64,000 bases of DNA from GCA-2683825 sp965662355. Its GTDB lineage: Bacteria > Planctomycetota > UBA1135 > GCA-002686595. Shown here one piece after another: positions 10,200 to 19,585 of this stretch. The stretch is from positions 1 to 64,000 of the forward strand of contig CBFIHP010000001.1 in assembly GCA_965662355.1 (NCBI GenBank). The letters are read 5' to 3'. A program made the translations under genes and the position numbers. Every line of letters starts with the position of its first letter. The first letter of the stretch is position 1. The notes below the pieces were generated by a model, which was not told the DNA's origin, did no database searches, and saw only the letters and a program-made list of their open reading frames with translations.

Positions 10200-10982
10200 C
10201 TAGAGCGCATACGCGAGGGAATGATGGCCGGGCACTGGAATCAAACACTCACCTCGATCGAGTGCCTTGTCGACCGATAGACAATACTTGGGAACAGAAC
10301 AACGCTGCAACTCGTAGCGCTCGACGAATTCTTGCACCCAGGTGGGGAAGCGATCGGTGAACTTTATTTCGATGATCGCTTGATCCGTCATGGCCTTGCG
10401 CCATCCGAGTCCCCCAACCGACAGCTCAGGAGTCGTCGTCAGACAGTACGAGAGGTTCGTATCGAAGGTAATCCGCGTCGGCTCGCCACCGCGCGATTCG
10501 TAGGCTTCGCGGTCGTAGCGAACCCGGAAGGTCGGGCCTGCGTCGACTTCGCGTGAGAGCTGCAGAAACTCGGCAATGTCGGGATCCGAATCACGGGGAT
10601 TCGATTGGCGGTTTTGTCCCTCTAGAAATCGTTGGGCGTAGCTGCGACGCGCGGCACAACGAATCTTCTTGACGATCCCATCCGCGCGCTTCTTGATCTC
10701 GAAAAAGACCGGCATGTCCTTCTCGTCACTATAGGTCCGAATCCGCAGCTTGTAGCGGCTCTTCTCACCGTGGGCCGTCATGCGATATAGGCGCAGGCCT
10801 GGCGAGTCCAAGTACAGGCTGTTCGTCACGTAACGGTTGCCGGGATTCAACGCCGCGTAAGCATCCGGCTCGACGAAGGGGCGCAGGTCCTCGCGTAAGA
10901 CCCGCAGCATCCCGTACGGCACCAGATACTTGCATTCGTACCGCGAAACCTGGCGTAGGTACTTATTGTCGAAAGAGGCCAT
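10200..10982 (-). CDS. Polyphosphate polymerase (VTC) domain protein
   Basis: 260 residues, ATG start at 10982. The whole protein is a VTC tunnel domain. It has RYECKYLV near the N-terminus (phosphate-binding Lys), KSRYKLRIRTY in the middle (paired basic residues), FFEIKKR, and a late acidic strand IIEIKFTDR. These correspond to the basic substrate-binding and acidic metal-binding residues known from yeast Vtc4. The expected reaction is ATP-driven polyphosphate synthesis, or binding of polyphosphate or nucleotides. It is first in the operon with DUF4956 and HlyD-like genes. The promoter must lie in the 526 bp divergent region upstream. Confidence 0.88.
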   Translation of the reverse strand: MASFDNKYLRQVSRYECKYLVPYGMLRVLREDLRPFVEPDAYAALNPGNRYVTNSLYLDSPGLRLYRMTAHGEKSRYKLRIRTYSDEKDMPVFFEIKKRADGIVKKIRCAARRSYAQRFLEGQNRQSNPRDSDPDIAEFLQLSREVDAGPTFRVRYDREAYESRGGEPTRITFDTNLSYCLTTTPELSVGGLGWRKAMTDQAIIEIKFTDRFPTWVQEFVERYELQRCSVPKYCLSVDKALDRGECLIPVPGHHSLAYAL

Positions 10983-11508
10983 GAAAGCTCTATACTAATT
11001 CACTGTACAGAATGCCGCGACCCGCAGAATCGGCTGGATTAGCGCCTTGTTCACCTTCCCCAGCGCCGCGATCCCAGGCCCGATCACTGGTTCCCGATGA
11101 TGAGGTCCAATGCGTTGGTGAGCGTCGCACGGTAAAGCTCATGATTGGAAGGGGTCTCGACTCCTTCGAGGGCGATTCACGAAAGCCCGAGTCCTGTCCG
11201 CAATGCGCCCGTCCGCTTTCCGTCCGTACGCGGATGTGTATCTACCGTGGAGTGGCGCCGGATCTCTCCTGACGCCCACGCACTCGATTCGCAGCCTTCC
11301 GGGAGCCGATAACGCCTTTCTTGGCCCCACACCCGCGATTATGCCCATCACGCGGGACCTCGCAGACCCGAATCCCCGATAGGCTGTGACCGCAGAATAC
11401 ACTCCGCCTAGCCTTTCGGACCCGTGCGGTGGCCTATCTTAAAAAGAGGAGGACGGCGACCACGCGAACTTCACCCGGACCAGGATTCGCCACCCGAAGG
11501 AGAGTCAA
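10983..11508. other. Divergent intergenic region, no gene recognised
   Basis: 526 bp separate the VTC operon (minus) from the cytochrome c peroxidase gene (plus). Short open frames on both strands (for example about 11012-11272 and 11139-11402) have no recognisable similarity and overlap each other, so I treat them as non-coding. The region should hold both divergent promoters, but no convincing -35/-10 pair stands out. The only clear signal is the SD-like AAGGAG at 11497-11502. Confidence 0.5.
11497..11502 (+). promoter_or_regulatory. Ribosome binding site of the cytochrome c peroxidase gene
   Basis: AAGGAG lies 6 bp before the ATG at 11509. It fixes that start, which opens into a lipoprotein signal peptide. 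Strong SD sites are uncommon in this window. Confidence 0.7.
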
Positions 11509-12891
11509 ATGTACCGTTCATCGATCGCTCTCGTGTTCGCATTCACCCTGCTGGCAACCGCCTGTGAGGAATCCTCGGGAGGAGGAAGTGAGCCTGTCAT
11601 CTCGGAAGAAGCCCAAGCCCTGCGCCACGACATGTTCGGCGCACGCATTCCGCCCGTGAGAGTTGATCCGCCGGCTGTGTCCGACGAGCTGTTCGAGCTG
11701 GGACAGGCCTTGTTCTTCGACAAGATCCTGTCGGGCAGCGAAGACGTCTCGTGTGCCACCTGCCACTTGCCCCAGTTCGCCACCGGTGACGGCCGCACGT
11801 TGTCCGATGGCGTGCACGGCATGGGACTCGGACCGGACCGCGGTGAAGGAGTGATTATTCCCCGTAACAGCCCGCCCCTGATCGCTCTGCACCTCAGGAC
11901 CGAGCTCTTTTGGGATGGGCGAGTACGGAGACTCGGGGGATTCGTCGTCCCTCCGCCCGCCGTGCAGCTCAGTGCTGAGATGCGTGCGGCGTTCACGCCC
12001 AGGCTCGAGGTGATGGCTGCCCAAGCGATGCTGCCGCCCGTTTCGCGCGAGGAAATGCGCGGCATGGAGGGTGACAATGACCTCGGTGACCTCGGGGATG
12101 GCTACAATTCGCCCTCCGGTCAGCCCGAAAGCACAAGTGAGGTCTGGGAGCATCTGACCAACCGCCTCCTCAACATCCCCGGTTACACGGATCTCTTCCG
12201 TGCCGCCTACCCGGACGTAGCGCTCGAGGACATCAACTTCGCCCACGCAGGGAACGCCATCGCCGCGTTCGAGGCCCACGCGTTTGCACGCACGAACAGC
12301 CCCTTCGATCGCTTCATGCGCGGCGACGATACAGCCCTGACGGACGCAGAGATACGCGGCGGGCAGGAGTTCCTTGAAGCGGGATGTGCCAGCTGCCACA
12401 AAGGCCCGCTCCTGTCGGATCTGCTCTACCACAACACCGGACTGCCCCAGCTTGGCCCCGGAATCAACGGCTCGGATACGCTACCCGTCCTCGGCGGCCG
12501 CCCGGACTTCGGCCGCGAGAACACGACGCGATTGCCCAACGACCGCTACAAGTTCCGCACGGCCAGCCTGCTCAATGTGGGAATGACCGCTCCCTATGGG
12601 CACGCAGGACAGTTCGAGCAGCTCCGAGACTTCGTCGCCCAATACCAGGACGTGCGACTCAGCAACCTCAACTACGACATCCTGTCGAACGTCAGCGACC
12701 CGGATCTGGTGACGATGCTCGTGCCCAACTCGGATGAGGTGCTGGCGACGCTCCATCCCCGACTCCAGACGCCGAGCAATTTCGACGTGGACGCGATCGT
12801 CGAATTCCTCCATGCGCTCACGGCGGACGATATGGACACGCTGTCGGATATCGTGCCTGAATCGGTACCGAGCGGTTTGCCGATCCTCTGA
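11509..12891 (+). CDS. Di-heme cytochrome c peroxidase (CcpA/MauG family) lipoprotein
   Basis: 460 residues. A lipoprotein signal ends at LLATAC (Cys19). Two heme-binding CxxCH motifs are visible: CATCH at 82-86 and CASCH at 293-297, as expected for the high- and low-potential hemes. ELGQALFFD and NSPPLIAL are typical of the family. The protein is expected to reduce hydrogen peroxide with electrons from a cytochrome, or to act as a MauG-like oxidase, on the outer face of the cytoplasmic membrane or in the outer membrane. It stands alone, with its own SD site and a strong terminator after the stop, so it is likely monocistronic. Confidence 0.92.
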   Translation: MYRSSIALVFAFTLLATACEESSGGGSEPVISEEAQALRHDMFGARIPPVRVDPPAVSDELFELGQALFFDKILSGSEDVSCATCHLPQFATGDGRTLSDGVHGMGLGPDRGEGVIIPRNSPPLIALHLRTELFWDGRVRRLGGFVVPPPAVQLSAEMRAAFTPRLEVMAAQAMLPPVSREEMRGMEGDNDLGDLGDGYNSPSGQPESTSEVWEHLTNRLLNIPGYTDLFRAAYPDVALEDINFAHAGNAIAAFEAHAFARTNSPFDRFMRGDDTALTDAEIRGGQEFLEAGCASCHKGPLLSDLLYHNTGLPQLGPGINGSDTLPVLGGRPDFGRENTTRLPNDRYKFRTASLLNVGMTAPYGHAGQFEQLRDFVAQYQDVRLSNLNYDILSNVSDPDLVTMLVPNSDEVLATLHPRLQTPSNFDVDAIVEFLHALTADDMDTLSDIVPESVPSGLPIL

Positions 12892-12924
12892 TCTGATATT
12901 CCCCCGATCGTCGCCGGGCTTGTA

Positions 12925-12969
12925 CGAGCCCCCCCAGGAGTCAGGCTCTCGGGGGGGCTCGCTCTTTTG
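12925..12969 (+). terminator. Rho-independent terminator after the cytochrome c peroxidase gene
   Basis: A perfect 11 bp stem pairs 12925-12935 with 12951-12961 around a 15-base loop, followed by CTCTTTTGT. It lies 34 bp after the stop codon at 12891. It would insulate the downstream lipoprotein gene at 13057. Confidence 0.85.
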
Positions 12970-13056
12970 TGCCGTCTTTTCTGACTCGGGACGTGGAGGT
13001 TACCCTCATCCCCGCAAACGGAATCGCCGATAGTCTCGCTAGCCTCACCTCAGGCC

Positions 13057-14241
13057 ATGAAGAGCTCCCTTGCGTTGATTCTATTGTTCGGCTGCCTCGG
13101 CACCGCCTCTTGCGATGCCTCGAGCCTACCGTCGAATGCCTCCGATTCAGTCGATGCACAGGCACCGCTAGTGGTCCAAAGCGCACCGGCCGCTGGCACG
13201 GGAATCATGATGACCACCTACAGCCTGCCAGGAGCCAATATCCACGCTGGATACTTCGACCAACCGCTCTACGTAGATGAGGTGACGTTCTATGCGGTCA
13301 GCGATCTCCAAGATGGAGCCAACGTCTATCTAGTCGAACCTGATGCCTTCACCAAGCTCAGCTCATTCGATGAACTTCATATCTACGATGACACACATCG
13401 CTTCGGGTTGACCTTGGTGCTCAGCGACGATTGGCTCTTCTACGGTGACGGTCGATCGATCTATCGCCATCCCCTTGGCGCACTCAATAGTGCATCGATT
13501 TTCCACGCGACGGACCAAGAGCACCTCTGGGCTCCACTTCATGTCACGGACGATGGACAGTTCGTAACCACGACCATCACCCGTGACGACGAGGCCGGAG
13601 TCAACTACATAGCCCGCATCGACTTCGAGACCGGCGAAACCGACTACCTGCAGTCGCCGGTCCTGGGAACCGAAAACCCCTTCGTGGATCATGCTCAGAT
13701 CCATCCTGACGATCGCAACCGCGTGATGTTCGCCCACGAGGGAAGCTGGGTCCTCGACCGGGCCTGGCTGTGGACTATCGATCAAGACCACGCTGAACCG
13801 ATTTGGATTCATCCCGCTTTCACCGAAGCCGGCCACGAGAAGTGGGCTGCCAACGGGGAGGACATCCTGATCGTCCAATACGGCCAGCCTGCTAGGAACA
13901 TCCCCTCGGGAATCAACCGCATCGACCCCCTTGGCCAGGTGACCGAGATCGGCCACAACTCAGAGTACTACCTGTCGCACTTCGCCTTCAGCCCGGACGA
14001 ACATTACTTCGTCGCAGACACCTATCGCCGAGACGATGCGGGAAGCCTCTGGCTTGTGCTCTACGACATCGCTGGGGAAAGGTATCACCAGGTCACGGAG
14101 ATCGACCTGCTAATTCACCCGGCCCACCCCCACCCCTCCTGGTCTCCCTCGGGCGAGAAATTCATGTTCACGGACATGGATGAGGGACGCATGGTCATCC
14201 GCGAGGTTCGCCTCGAAGATGTGCTCGCGTCCTCCAGCTAG
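13057..14241 (+). CDS. Lipoprotein resembling oligogalacturonate lyase (PL22-like beta-propeller)
   Basis: 394 residues with a lipoprotein signal ending at GTASC (Cys19). The C-terminal two-thirds follow the layout of PL22 oligogalacturonate lyases: DHAQIHP (His212, Gln214), MFAHEGSW, HEKW (His260), a GINRIDPLG strand, HFAFSPDEHYFVADT, and HPHPSWSP (His357, His359). In the family these His and Gln residues bind the metal and one His acts in catalysis. The fold is a seven-bladed propeller. It would act on short pectin-like uronides, but lipid anchoring and the lack of other pectin genes nearby leave the substrate uncertain. It converges on the nuo operon, whose end is 21 bp away. Confidence 0.72.
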   Translation: MKSSLALILLFGCLGTASCDASSLPSNASDSVDAQAPLVVQSAPAAGTGIMMTTYSLPGANIHAGYFDQPLYVDEVTFYAVSDLQDGANVYLVEPDAFTKLSSFDELHIYDDTHRFGLTLVLSDDWLFYGDGRSIYRHPLGALNSASIFHATDQEHLWAPLHVTDDGQFVTTTITRDDEAGVNYIARIDFETGETDYLQSPVLGTENPFVDHAQIHPDDRNRVMFAHEGSWVLDRAWLWTIDQDHAEPIWIHPAFTEAGHEKWAANGEDILIVQYGQPARNIPSGINRIDPLGQVTEIGHNSEYYLSHFAFSPDEHYFVADTYRRDDAGSLWLVLYDIAGERYHQVTEIDLLIHPAHPHPSWSPSGEKFMFTDMDEGRMVIREVRLEDVLASSS

Positions 14242-14262
14242 AAGAGAACGCTACAGCCCAAC

Positions 14263-15777
14263 CTACTTCGCTTGGTCTTGGATCCCGAGACTCTGCGAGC
14301 CCGCATCGGACCAACCCTGCAGCTTGTCGCTGAAGAGCAGACTTGTCAGGACCGTCGCGGCGGAGAGTGCCGCGATGATGCCGCCCAGGGCCGGTTCGCC
14401 CGTACCGGTCTTGCTCTCGGCTTCCGTCAGGAACAGGGCCTTGACGATGCGGAAGTAGTAGAACAGCGAGATGGCGCTGTTCAGGCCGGCGATGACGACA
14501 AGCCAGGTGAGGCCGGAGTCGACGCCGGCGTAAAAGAGGGCCAGCTTGCCGTTGAAGCCGATGGTGGGCGGGATGCCCGTCAGGCTGACCAGGAAGACGA
14601 CCATCGCGATCGAGACGACCGGGCACTTCCAGCCGAGCCCATTGAGATCGTCGACCTCTTCCGAACCGTTGACGCCCTCGAAGTAGAGCAGGACCCCAAA
14701 GGCTCCGAGGTTCATGAAGTAGTACGCCGCCAGGTAGAAGACAGCGGCCGAGAACCCCTGCGTGGTCATTGCTGCCAGGCCGATCAGCACGTAGCCAGCG
14801 TGGGCGATCGATGAGTAGGCCAGCATGCGCTTCAGATTCGTCTGGCGCAGGGCGGAGAGGTTGCCCAGGGTCATCGTAACGGCGGCCAAGATGGCCAAGA
14901 GCAAGCCGATACGCTCGCTGTAGGCCACGACCGTGTCCTGCACGCCCTCGACCATGAAGAGCGCGCCGATGAAGCGCAAGAGGACCGCGAAGCCCGCGGC
15001 CTTGGAGGCCACGGCCAGGAACGTCGTGACGGGTGTCGGCGCGCCCTGGTACACGTCCGGGGTCCAGAAGTGGAACGGGACGACGGAAACCTTGTAGGCG
15101 AATCCGGCGAGTACCAGGACGACCGCGACCGCCACGGGAACCGGCGAGGTCTGGAACTGGGCCGCGAGGCCCTGGGCTCCGGTGCCCATGGCGTTGAGAT
15201 CGATCGTGCCCGTCAAACCGTAGAGCAGGCTGATGCCGTAGAGCATCACACCCGCCGAAAGACCGCCGAACACGATGTACTTCAGAGCCGCTTCGGCCGA
15301 GCGGCGATCACCCTTGTGAAAGCCCGCCAGGGAGTAACTGGCCAGCGACAGGAGCTCGAGCCCCAGCATGAGCAGCAACAGGTTGTTCGTGCTGACCATG
15401 AAGAAGATGCCGATGGCGGCGCCGGACAGCAGGAAGAAGTACTCCCCGATGCCGTGCTTGCGCTCGCGCTTGTCATAGATCACGAACAGCGCCACGACCG
15501 CCAAGGAGCCCACGGTGAACAGCTTGAAGAACGTCCCGAAGCGGTCGATGACGACCATCCCGAGCACCGTTTCGGTATGCCGCCCGGTCTCGCCAAGAGA
15601 ATTCCACTGACCGAGGAGCATCCAGGCGATCAGCGCCATGCCCGCCACGGTGGCGTAGCCCAGGTGACGCGAGTCGCGCCCCTTCTTGAGGAGATCCCAG
15701 ACGAGGATCACGAGCGCGAGCGCGATCAGCGTCAGCTCCGGCGCCAGGAAGGCAAGCTGGTCGAGGTAAGGGTTCAC
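14263..15777 (-). CDS. nuoN: NADH-quinone oxidoreductase subunit N
   Basis: 504 residues, GTG start at 15777, 3 bp after the nuoM stop. About 14 transmembrane helices with the antiporter-like core: GLELLSLASYSLAGF (TM5 Glu), a discontinuous helix near GFAYKVSVVPFHFWTPDVYQGAPTPVT, and the Lys of LKRMLAYSSIAHAGY. This subunit forms one of the proton channels of complex I in the cytoplasmic membrane. It is the last gene of the operon; no nuoE, nuoF or nuoG follows. Confidence 0.95.
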   Translation of the reverse strand: MNPYLDQLAFLAPELTLIALALVILVWDLLKKGRDSRHLGYATVAGMALIAWMLLGQWNSLGETGRHTETVLGMVVIDRFGTFFKLFTVGSLAVVALFVIYDKRERKHGIGEYFFLLSGAAIGIFFMVSTNNLLLLMLGLELLSLASYSLAGFHKGDRRSAEAALKYIVFGGLSAGVMLYGISLLYGLTGTIDLNAMGTGAQGLAAQFQTSPVPVAVAVVLVLAGFAYKVSVVPFHFWTPDVYQGAPTPVTTFLAVASKAAGFAVLLRFIGALFMVEGVQDTVVAYSERIGLLLAILAAVTMTLGNLSALRQTNLKRMLAYSSIAHAGYVLIGLAAMTTQGFSAAVFYLAAYYFMNLGAFGVLLYFEGVNGSEEVDDLNGLGWKCPVVSIAMVVFLVSLTGIPPTIGFNGKLALFYAGVDSGLTWLVVIAGLNSAISLFYYFRIVKALFLTEAESKTGTGEPALGGIIAALSAATVLTSLLFSDKLQGWSDAGSQSLGIQDQAK

Positions 15778-15780
15778 GCG

Positions 15781-17319
15781 CTAGCCACCGATCGTCAGGG
15801 TTTGCACGAGGCGTTCGATCGAGGGCTGCATCCAGTCCAAGAGGTACCAGGGCGCGATGCCAAGGAACACGCACAGGAACAGGAACGGCGCCTGACACAG
15901 GATTTCGCGCAGGTTGATGTCCTCGCAGTCCTTGTACTTCTCGTTCAGGCTACCGAGGAAGACGCGCTGCATCGCCCAGAGCAAGAAGGCCGCGGTGATC
16001 ACGATGCCGATGACCGAAATGACCACCAGAGTCTGGAAGCGAGCGTCTGCTGAGTTGTACGCACCCATCAGGGTCATGGCTTCCGAGATGAAGCCCGCGA
16101 GCCCGGGCAATCCAAGGGCCGCGAAGAAACCCAGGGTCGTCAGGGCCCAGTACTTGCGCATCACCTGCGCCAGGCCACCGAAGCCGTTGAGATCGCGGTG
16201 GTGGGCGCGGTCATAGATCACGCCGACGATCAGGAACAAGACTGCCGAAGACGTTCCGTGGTTGAACATCTGCAGCGCGGCACCGCTCATCCCCCACTCC
16301 TCGAGGGCGGCCATACCCAGGAGCACATAACCCATGTGGCTGACCGATGAGTAGGCGACCATGCGCTTGAAGTCGGTCTGCCCCAGGGCCACGAAGGCTC
16401 CGTACACGATCGAAACGACGCCAAGAACCCCGAGCGCGTAGGCGAATTCATTGAAGGCCACCGGCAGGATCGGGAAGCAGGCCCGCATCAGGCCGTAGCC
16501 ACCCAGCTTGAGCAGGATACCGGCCAGGATGACCGAGATCGGCGTCGGCGCCTGCACGTGGGCGTCCGGAAGCCAGGTGTGGAACGGGAAGACCGGGATC
16601 TTGATCGCGAATCCGACGAACAGGAACCAGAAAACCCAGGTCGAGAACTGCATCCCGAACAGCACGCCGCCATTGGGCAGGCTCTGACCCGTCATGGCCA
16701 GGGCATGCGTGGTCATCTCGGGAATCGAGAACGGAGTCGCCGAAAGGGCGTCCATTTCGAGCCGCAGCGCCACGATGGCGACCAGCATCAAGACCGAACC
16801 GGCCAGCGTGTAGAGGAAGAACTTGATCGCCGCGTACTCGCGACGCGGGCCGCCCCAGATCCCGATGAGGAAGTACATCGGGAGCAGCATGATCTCCCAG
16901 AAGACGTAGAAGAGGAAGTAGTCGAGGGAGATGAACACCCCGACGATTCCGACCTGCAAGAGCAGAAGCAGGGCGTAGTACGACTTCTGGGCCTTCTTGA
17001 TCCCGAAACTCGCGGGTACGGCCACCAGCATCAAGAGCGTCGTCAGCCACACGAGGGCGAGCGACAAACCGTCGATCCCCACGTAGTACTCCGCCTTGAT
17101 CGCCCCGATCCAGGGCATCTGCTGGACGAACTGCATGTCCGCAGTCTGTTTGTCGAACATGCCGAAGTACACGTACGTCGCCAGCACGAACGGAATGGCG
17201 GTGGCAAGGCCCGCGATCAACTTCACGCCCCCGGTGTTCGTCCGTGGCACGAAAAGGATCAGCCCCATTCCAATCAAGGGGATGAACGTGATCCAGGAAA
17301 GGATGGTGTGCTCGTTCAT
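15781..17319 (-). CDS. nuoM: NADH-quinone oxidoreductase subunit M
   Basis: 512 residues, ATG at 17319, 3 bp after the nuoL stop. It has the antiporter-like motifs of NuoM: FYVFWEIMLLPMYFLIGIWGG (TM5 Glu), FPFHTWLPDAHVQAPTPISV, and FKRMVAYSSVSHMGYVLLG. It is a proton-pumping membrane-arm subunit of complex I. Length and helix count match the family. Confidence 0.96.
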   Translation of the reverse strand: MNEHTILSWITFIPLIGMGLILFVPRTNTGGVKLIAGLATAIPFVLATYVYFGMFDKQTADMQFVQQMPWIGAIKAEYYVGIDGLSLALVWLTTLLMLVAVPASFGIKKAQKSYYALLLLLQVGIVGVFISLDYFLFYVFWEIMLLPMYFLIGIWGGPRREYAAIKFFLYTLAGSVLMLVAIVALRLEMDALSATPFSIPEMTTHALAMTGQSLPNGGVLFGMQFSTWVFWFLFVGFAIKIPVFPFHTWLPDAHVQAPTPISVILAGILLKLGGYGLMRACFPILPVAFNEFAYALGVLGVVSIVYGAFVALGQTDFKRMVAYSSVSHMGYVLLGMAALEEWGMSGAALQMFNHGTSSAVLFLIVGVIYDRAHHRDLNGFGGLAQVMRKYWALTTLGFFAALGLPGLAGFISEAMTLMGAYNSADARFQTLVVISVIGIVITAAFLLWAMQRVFLGSLNEKYKDCEDINLREILCQAPFLFLCVFLGIAPWYLLDWMQPSIERLVQTLTIGG

Positions 17320-17322
17320 GAA

Positions 17323-19560
17323 TCAGCTCAGGATGAGCCAGGCGGCGGTCAGGAGGCTTCCACCGACGGCGAAAGCGGCGTATTGCTGAATCCGCCCTGT
17401 TTGCAGGAGACGGAAGGCGGCCCCGAAGGCCTGTGAAATGGAGGCGACGGCATTGACAGCGCCATCGACGAACATGCGATCGAACCAGGCCGACAGGAAG
17501 CCCAGGACCTTGTTGGTCCGACCGACCAAGAGCACGAGGCCATCGACGATCTTCTCGTCGATCCACTTGAGCATCAGACCCAGCTTGACGCAGGGGTCGA
17601 TGACGCAGGCCGTGGCGATCTCGTCGATGTAGTAGCGGCGACGGCAGGTCGTATAGAAGATGCCGAGGACGCCCGTGATCTTGGCCGGCAGATCGCGGCG
17701 CATCACGTATAGGTAGAAGGCACCGAGGATTCCGGCGCCGGCAACGAACAGCGAGACGTACAGGGCCCCGGAGTGGGACGTGTGGTAGAGGTGGCTGTCG
17801 TGGTCGGTGATGCCGTGGGTGATCTTCTGCGTAACCCAGTCCGCGATCCCCTGGGGATACATGTTCTCCAGGGTCATCAGGTGTGTGAAGCCACCGTTGA
17901 AGAGCGCGGCGATGCCAGGGATGGCGACGACGGCCAGGATGACCAGGGACTTGGTTATCGGGTTCCTCCGCAGAGGCTCCTCGTGGGGACCCGTGTGGTG
18001 GTCGTCGTGGCCCCCGTGATCGTGGCCATGGTCGTCGTGGTGGGCGTGGGGATCGGGACCCTCCACGCCTTCGGCAGCGATCTGCTTCGTGTACATGTGG
18101 TGATCCATGTCCCCGCGGTACTCGCCGTGGAAGGTCATGAAGATCAACCGGAACATGTAGAAGGCCGTCATCATGGCCGCGATAGGCAGTGCAATGAGGG
18201 CGAAGAGCGCCGTGCCGCCGAAGTAACCACCTTCGACGTCCAGAACATTGGCCCAGCCGGCCAGGAGGATCTGATCCTTCGAATAGAAGCCCGAGAAAAA
18301 CGGGAAGCCAGCGATGGCCAAGGTGCAGACGAGCATGCAGATGTAGGTCACGGGCATCTTGCGCCGCAACCCCCCCATCAAGCGCATGTCCTGCACGTGG
18401 TGGCAGCCGTGGATGACCGACCCGGCGGACAGGAACAGGCACGCCTTGAAGAAGGCGTGGGTCGTCATGTGGTACATGCCCGCGGTCACGTGGCCCAGAC
18501 CCACCGCCGCGACCATGAAGCCCAGCTGCGAGATCGTCGACCAGGCGAGCACCGCCTTCAGGTCATACGCGGTCATGCCGATCGTCGCAGCGAAGAGCGC
18601 CGTAAAGGTCCCCGTGAAGGCGATCACGGTCAGCACGTCGGGCGAAAGCAGCGGGAACATGCGCCCCAGCAAGAAGACCCCGGCGGCGACCATCGTCGCG
18701 GCGTGGATCATGGCCGAGACCGGTGTCGGGCCGGCCATGGCGTCGGGCAACCAGATGTGCAGGGGGAACTGCGCCGATTTACCGACGGTACCGCCGAAGA
18801 CACACAGCCCGGCCCAGGTCATCCATTCGGGGAACTCTCCGTGGTTCGCTTCCACAGCATCCTTGCCAGCTGCCCAGAGCTCGGTGAACGACAGCGTCTG
18901 GAAGTGGTGCCAGAACATGAAGATCCCGATGAAGAGCAAGCAATCCCCGACCCGCGTCGTGAGGAAAGCCTTCTTCGAAGCCCACGTCGCCCATTTGTGG
19001 AAGAAGGGCTGGCTGGGATCGTGACTGAAGTGACCGATGAGCATGTAGCTCATCAGGCCCATGAGCTCCCAGAAGATGAACAGAAAGAGGATGTTGTCCG
19101 CGAGGACCAACCCCAGCATCGCGAAGGTGAACAGGCTGATATTCGCGAAGAAGATCGAGTAGCGCTTGTCGCCGTGCATGTACCCCTGCGAAAAGAGGTG
19201 CACGCAGAAGGACACGACCCCGACCACGGCCAGCATGATCGCGCCGAGGGGGTCGTAAAGAATCGAGGGGACGACGTTCTTGGCAGCTGACAGGTCCGAA
19301 TAGAACCAGCCCAGCTTCATTCCGATGTCCTTGGAGTCGTTGAAGAACGACTCACCCGCCATGCCGGCCGAGATCGCCTTGGCAGCCAGGTAGACGGTGA
19401 TCAAGGCGACGACGCCCATGCCGCCCGTCAGGATCCAGTCCCCCTTCGGCAACTTGTCCCGCAGCGTGATCACCAGGATGTATCCCAGCAACGGGATCAG
19501 CGGCACCGCTAGAAGCAGCTTGAAGTCGATCGCCGGATCGAATTCCAGTAGTCCGAGCAC
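17323..19560 (-). CDS. nuoL: NADH-quinone oxidoreductase subunit L with a His-rich insert
   Basis: 745 residues from a GTG start at 19560. It is the distal antiporter-like subunit: FIFWELMGLMSYMLIG, QFPLHIWLPDAMAGPTPVSA, LKAVLAWSTISQLGFM and KACLFLSAGSVIH are all present. It is longer than usual (about 610-680) because of a cytoplasm- or periplasm-facing loop at about residues 490-540 that contains ten His among Asp and Gly (DNA about 17975-18050). The C-terminal lateral-helix region follows. Overlapping long plus-strand open frames are shadows. Confidence 0.95.
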   Translation of the reverse strand: MLGLLEFDPAIDFKLLLAVPLIPLLGYILVITLRDKLPKGDWILTGGMGVVALITVYLAAKAISAGMAGESFFNDSKDIGMKLGWFYSDLSAAKNVVPSILYDPLGAIMLAVVGVVSFCVHLFSQGYMHGDKRYSIFFANISLFTFAMLGLVLADNILFLFIFWELMGLMSYMLIGHFSHDPSQPFFHKWATWASKKAFLTTRVGDCLLFIGIFMFWHHFQTLSFTELWAAGKDAVEANHGEFPEWMTWAGLCVFGGTVGKSAQFPLHIWLPDAMAGPTPVSAMIHAATMVAAGVFLLGRMFPLLSPDVLTVIAFTGTFTALFAATIGMTAYDLKAVLAWSTISQLGFMVAAVGLGHVTAGMYHMTTHAFFKACLFLSAGSVIHGCHHVQDMRLMGGLRRKMPVTYICMLVCTLAIAGFPFFSGFYSKDQILLAGWANVLDVEGGYFGGTALFALIALPIAAMMTAFYMFRLIFMTFHGEYRGDMDHHMYTKQIAAEGVEGPDPHAHHDDHGHDHGGHDDHHTGPHEEPLRRNPITKSLVILAVVAIPGIAALFNGGFTHLMTLENMYPQGIADWVTQKITHGITDHDSHLYHTSHSGALYVSLFVAGAGILGAFYLYVMRRDLPAKITGVLGIFYTTCRRRYYIDEIATACVIDPCVKLGLMLKWIDEKIVDGLVLLVGRTNKVLGFLSAWFDRMFVDGAVNAVASISQAFGAAFRLLQTGRIQQYAAFAVGGSLLTAAWLILS

Positions 19561-19585
19561 TCTTGGCTTCTCCTTGGGATCCGCG

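Noticed and set aside
11012..11402. Short overlapping frames between the VTC and peroxidase genes
   Set aside because: They overlap each other on opposite strands, lack ribosome binding sites and show no recognisable domain.
16448..18442. Minus-strand open frame of about 664 codons
   Set aside because: It runs in a shifted frame across nuoM and nuoL, both of which are well conserved, so it is a shadow.
17773..19290. Long plus-strand open frame of about 505 codons
   Set aside because: It is antisense to nuoL, is full of Arg, His, Gly and Asp from GC-rich codons, and shows no family similarity. nuoL is clearly the real gene.
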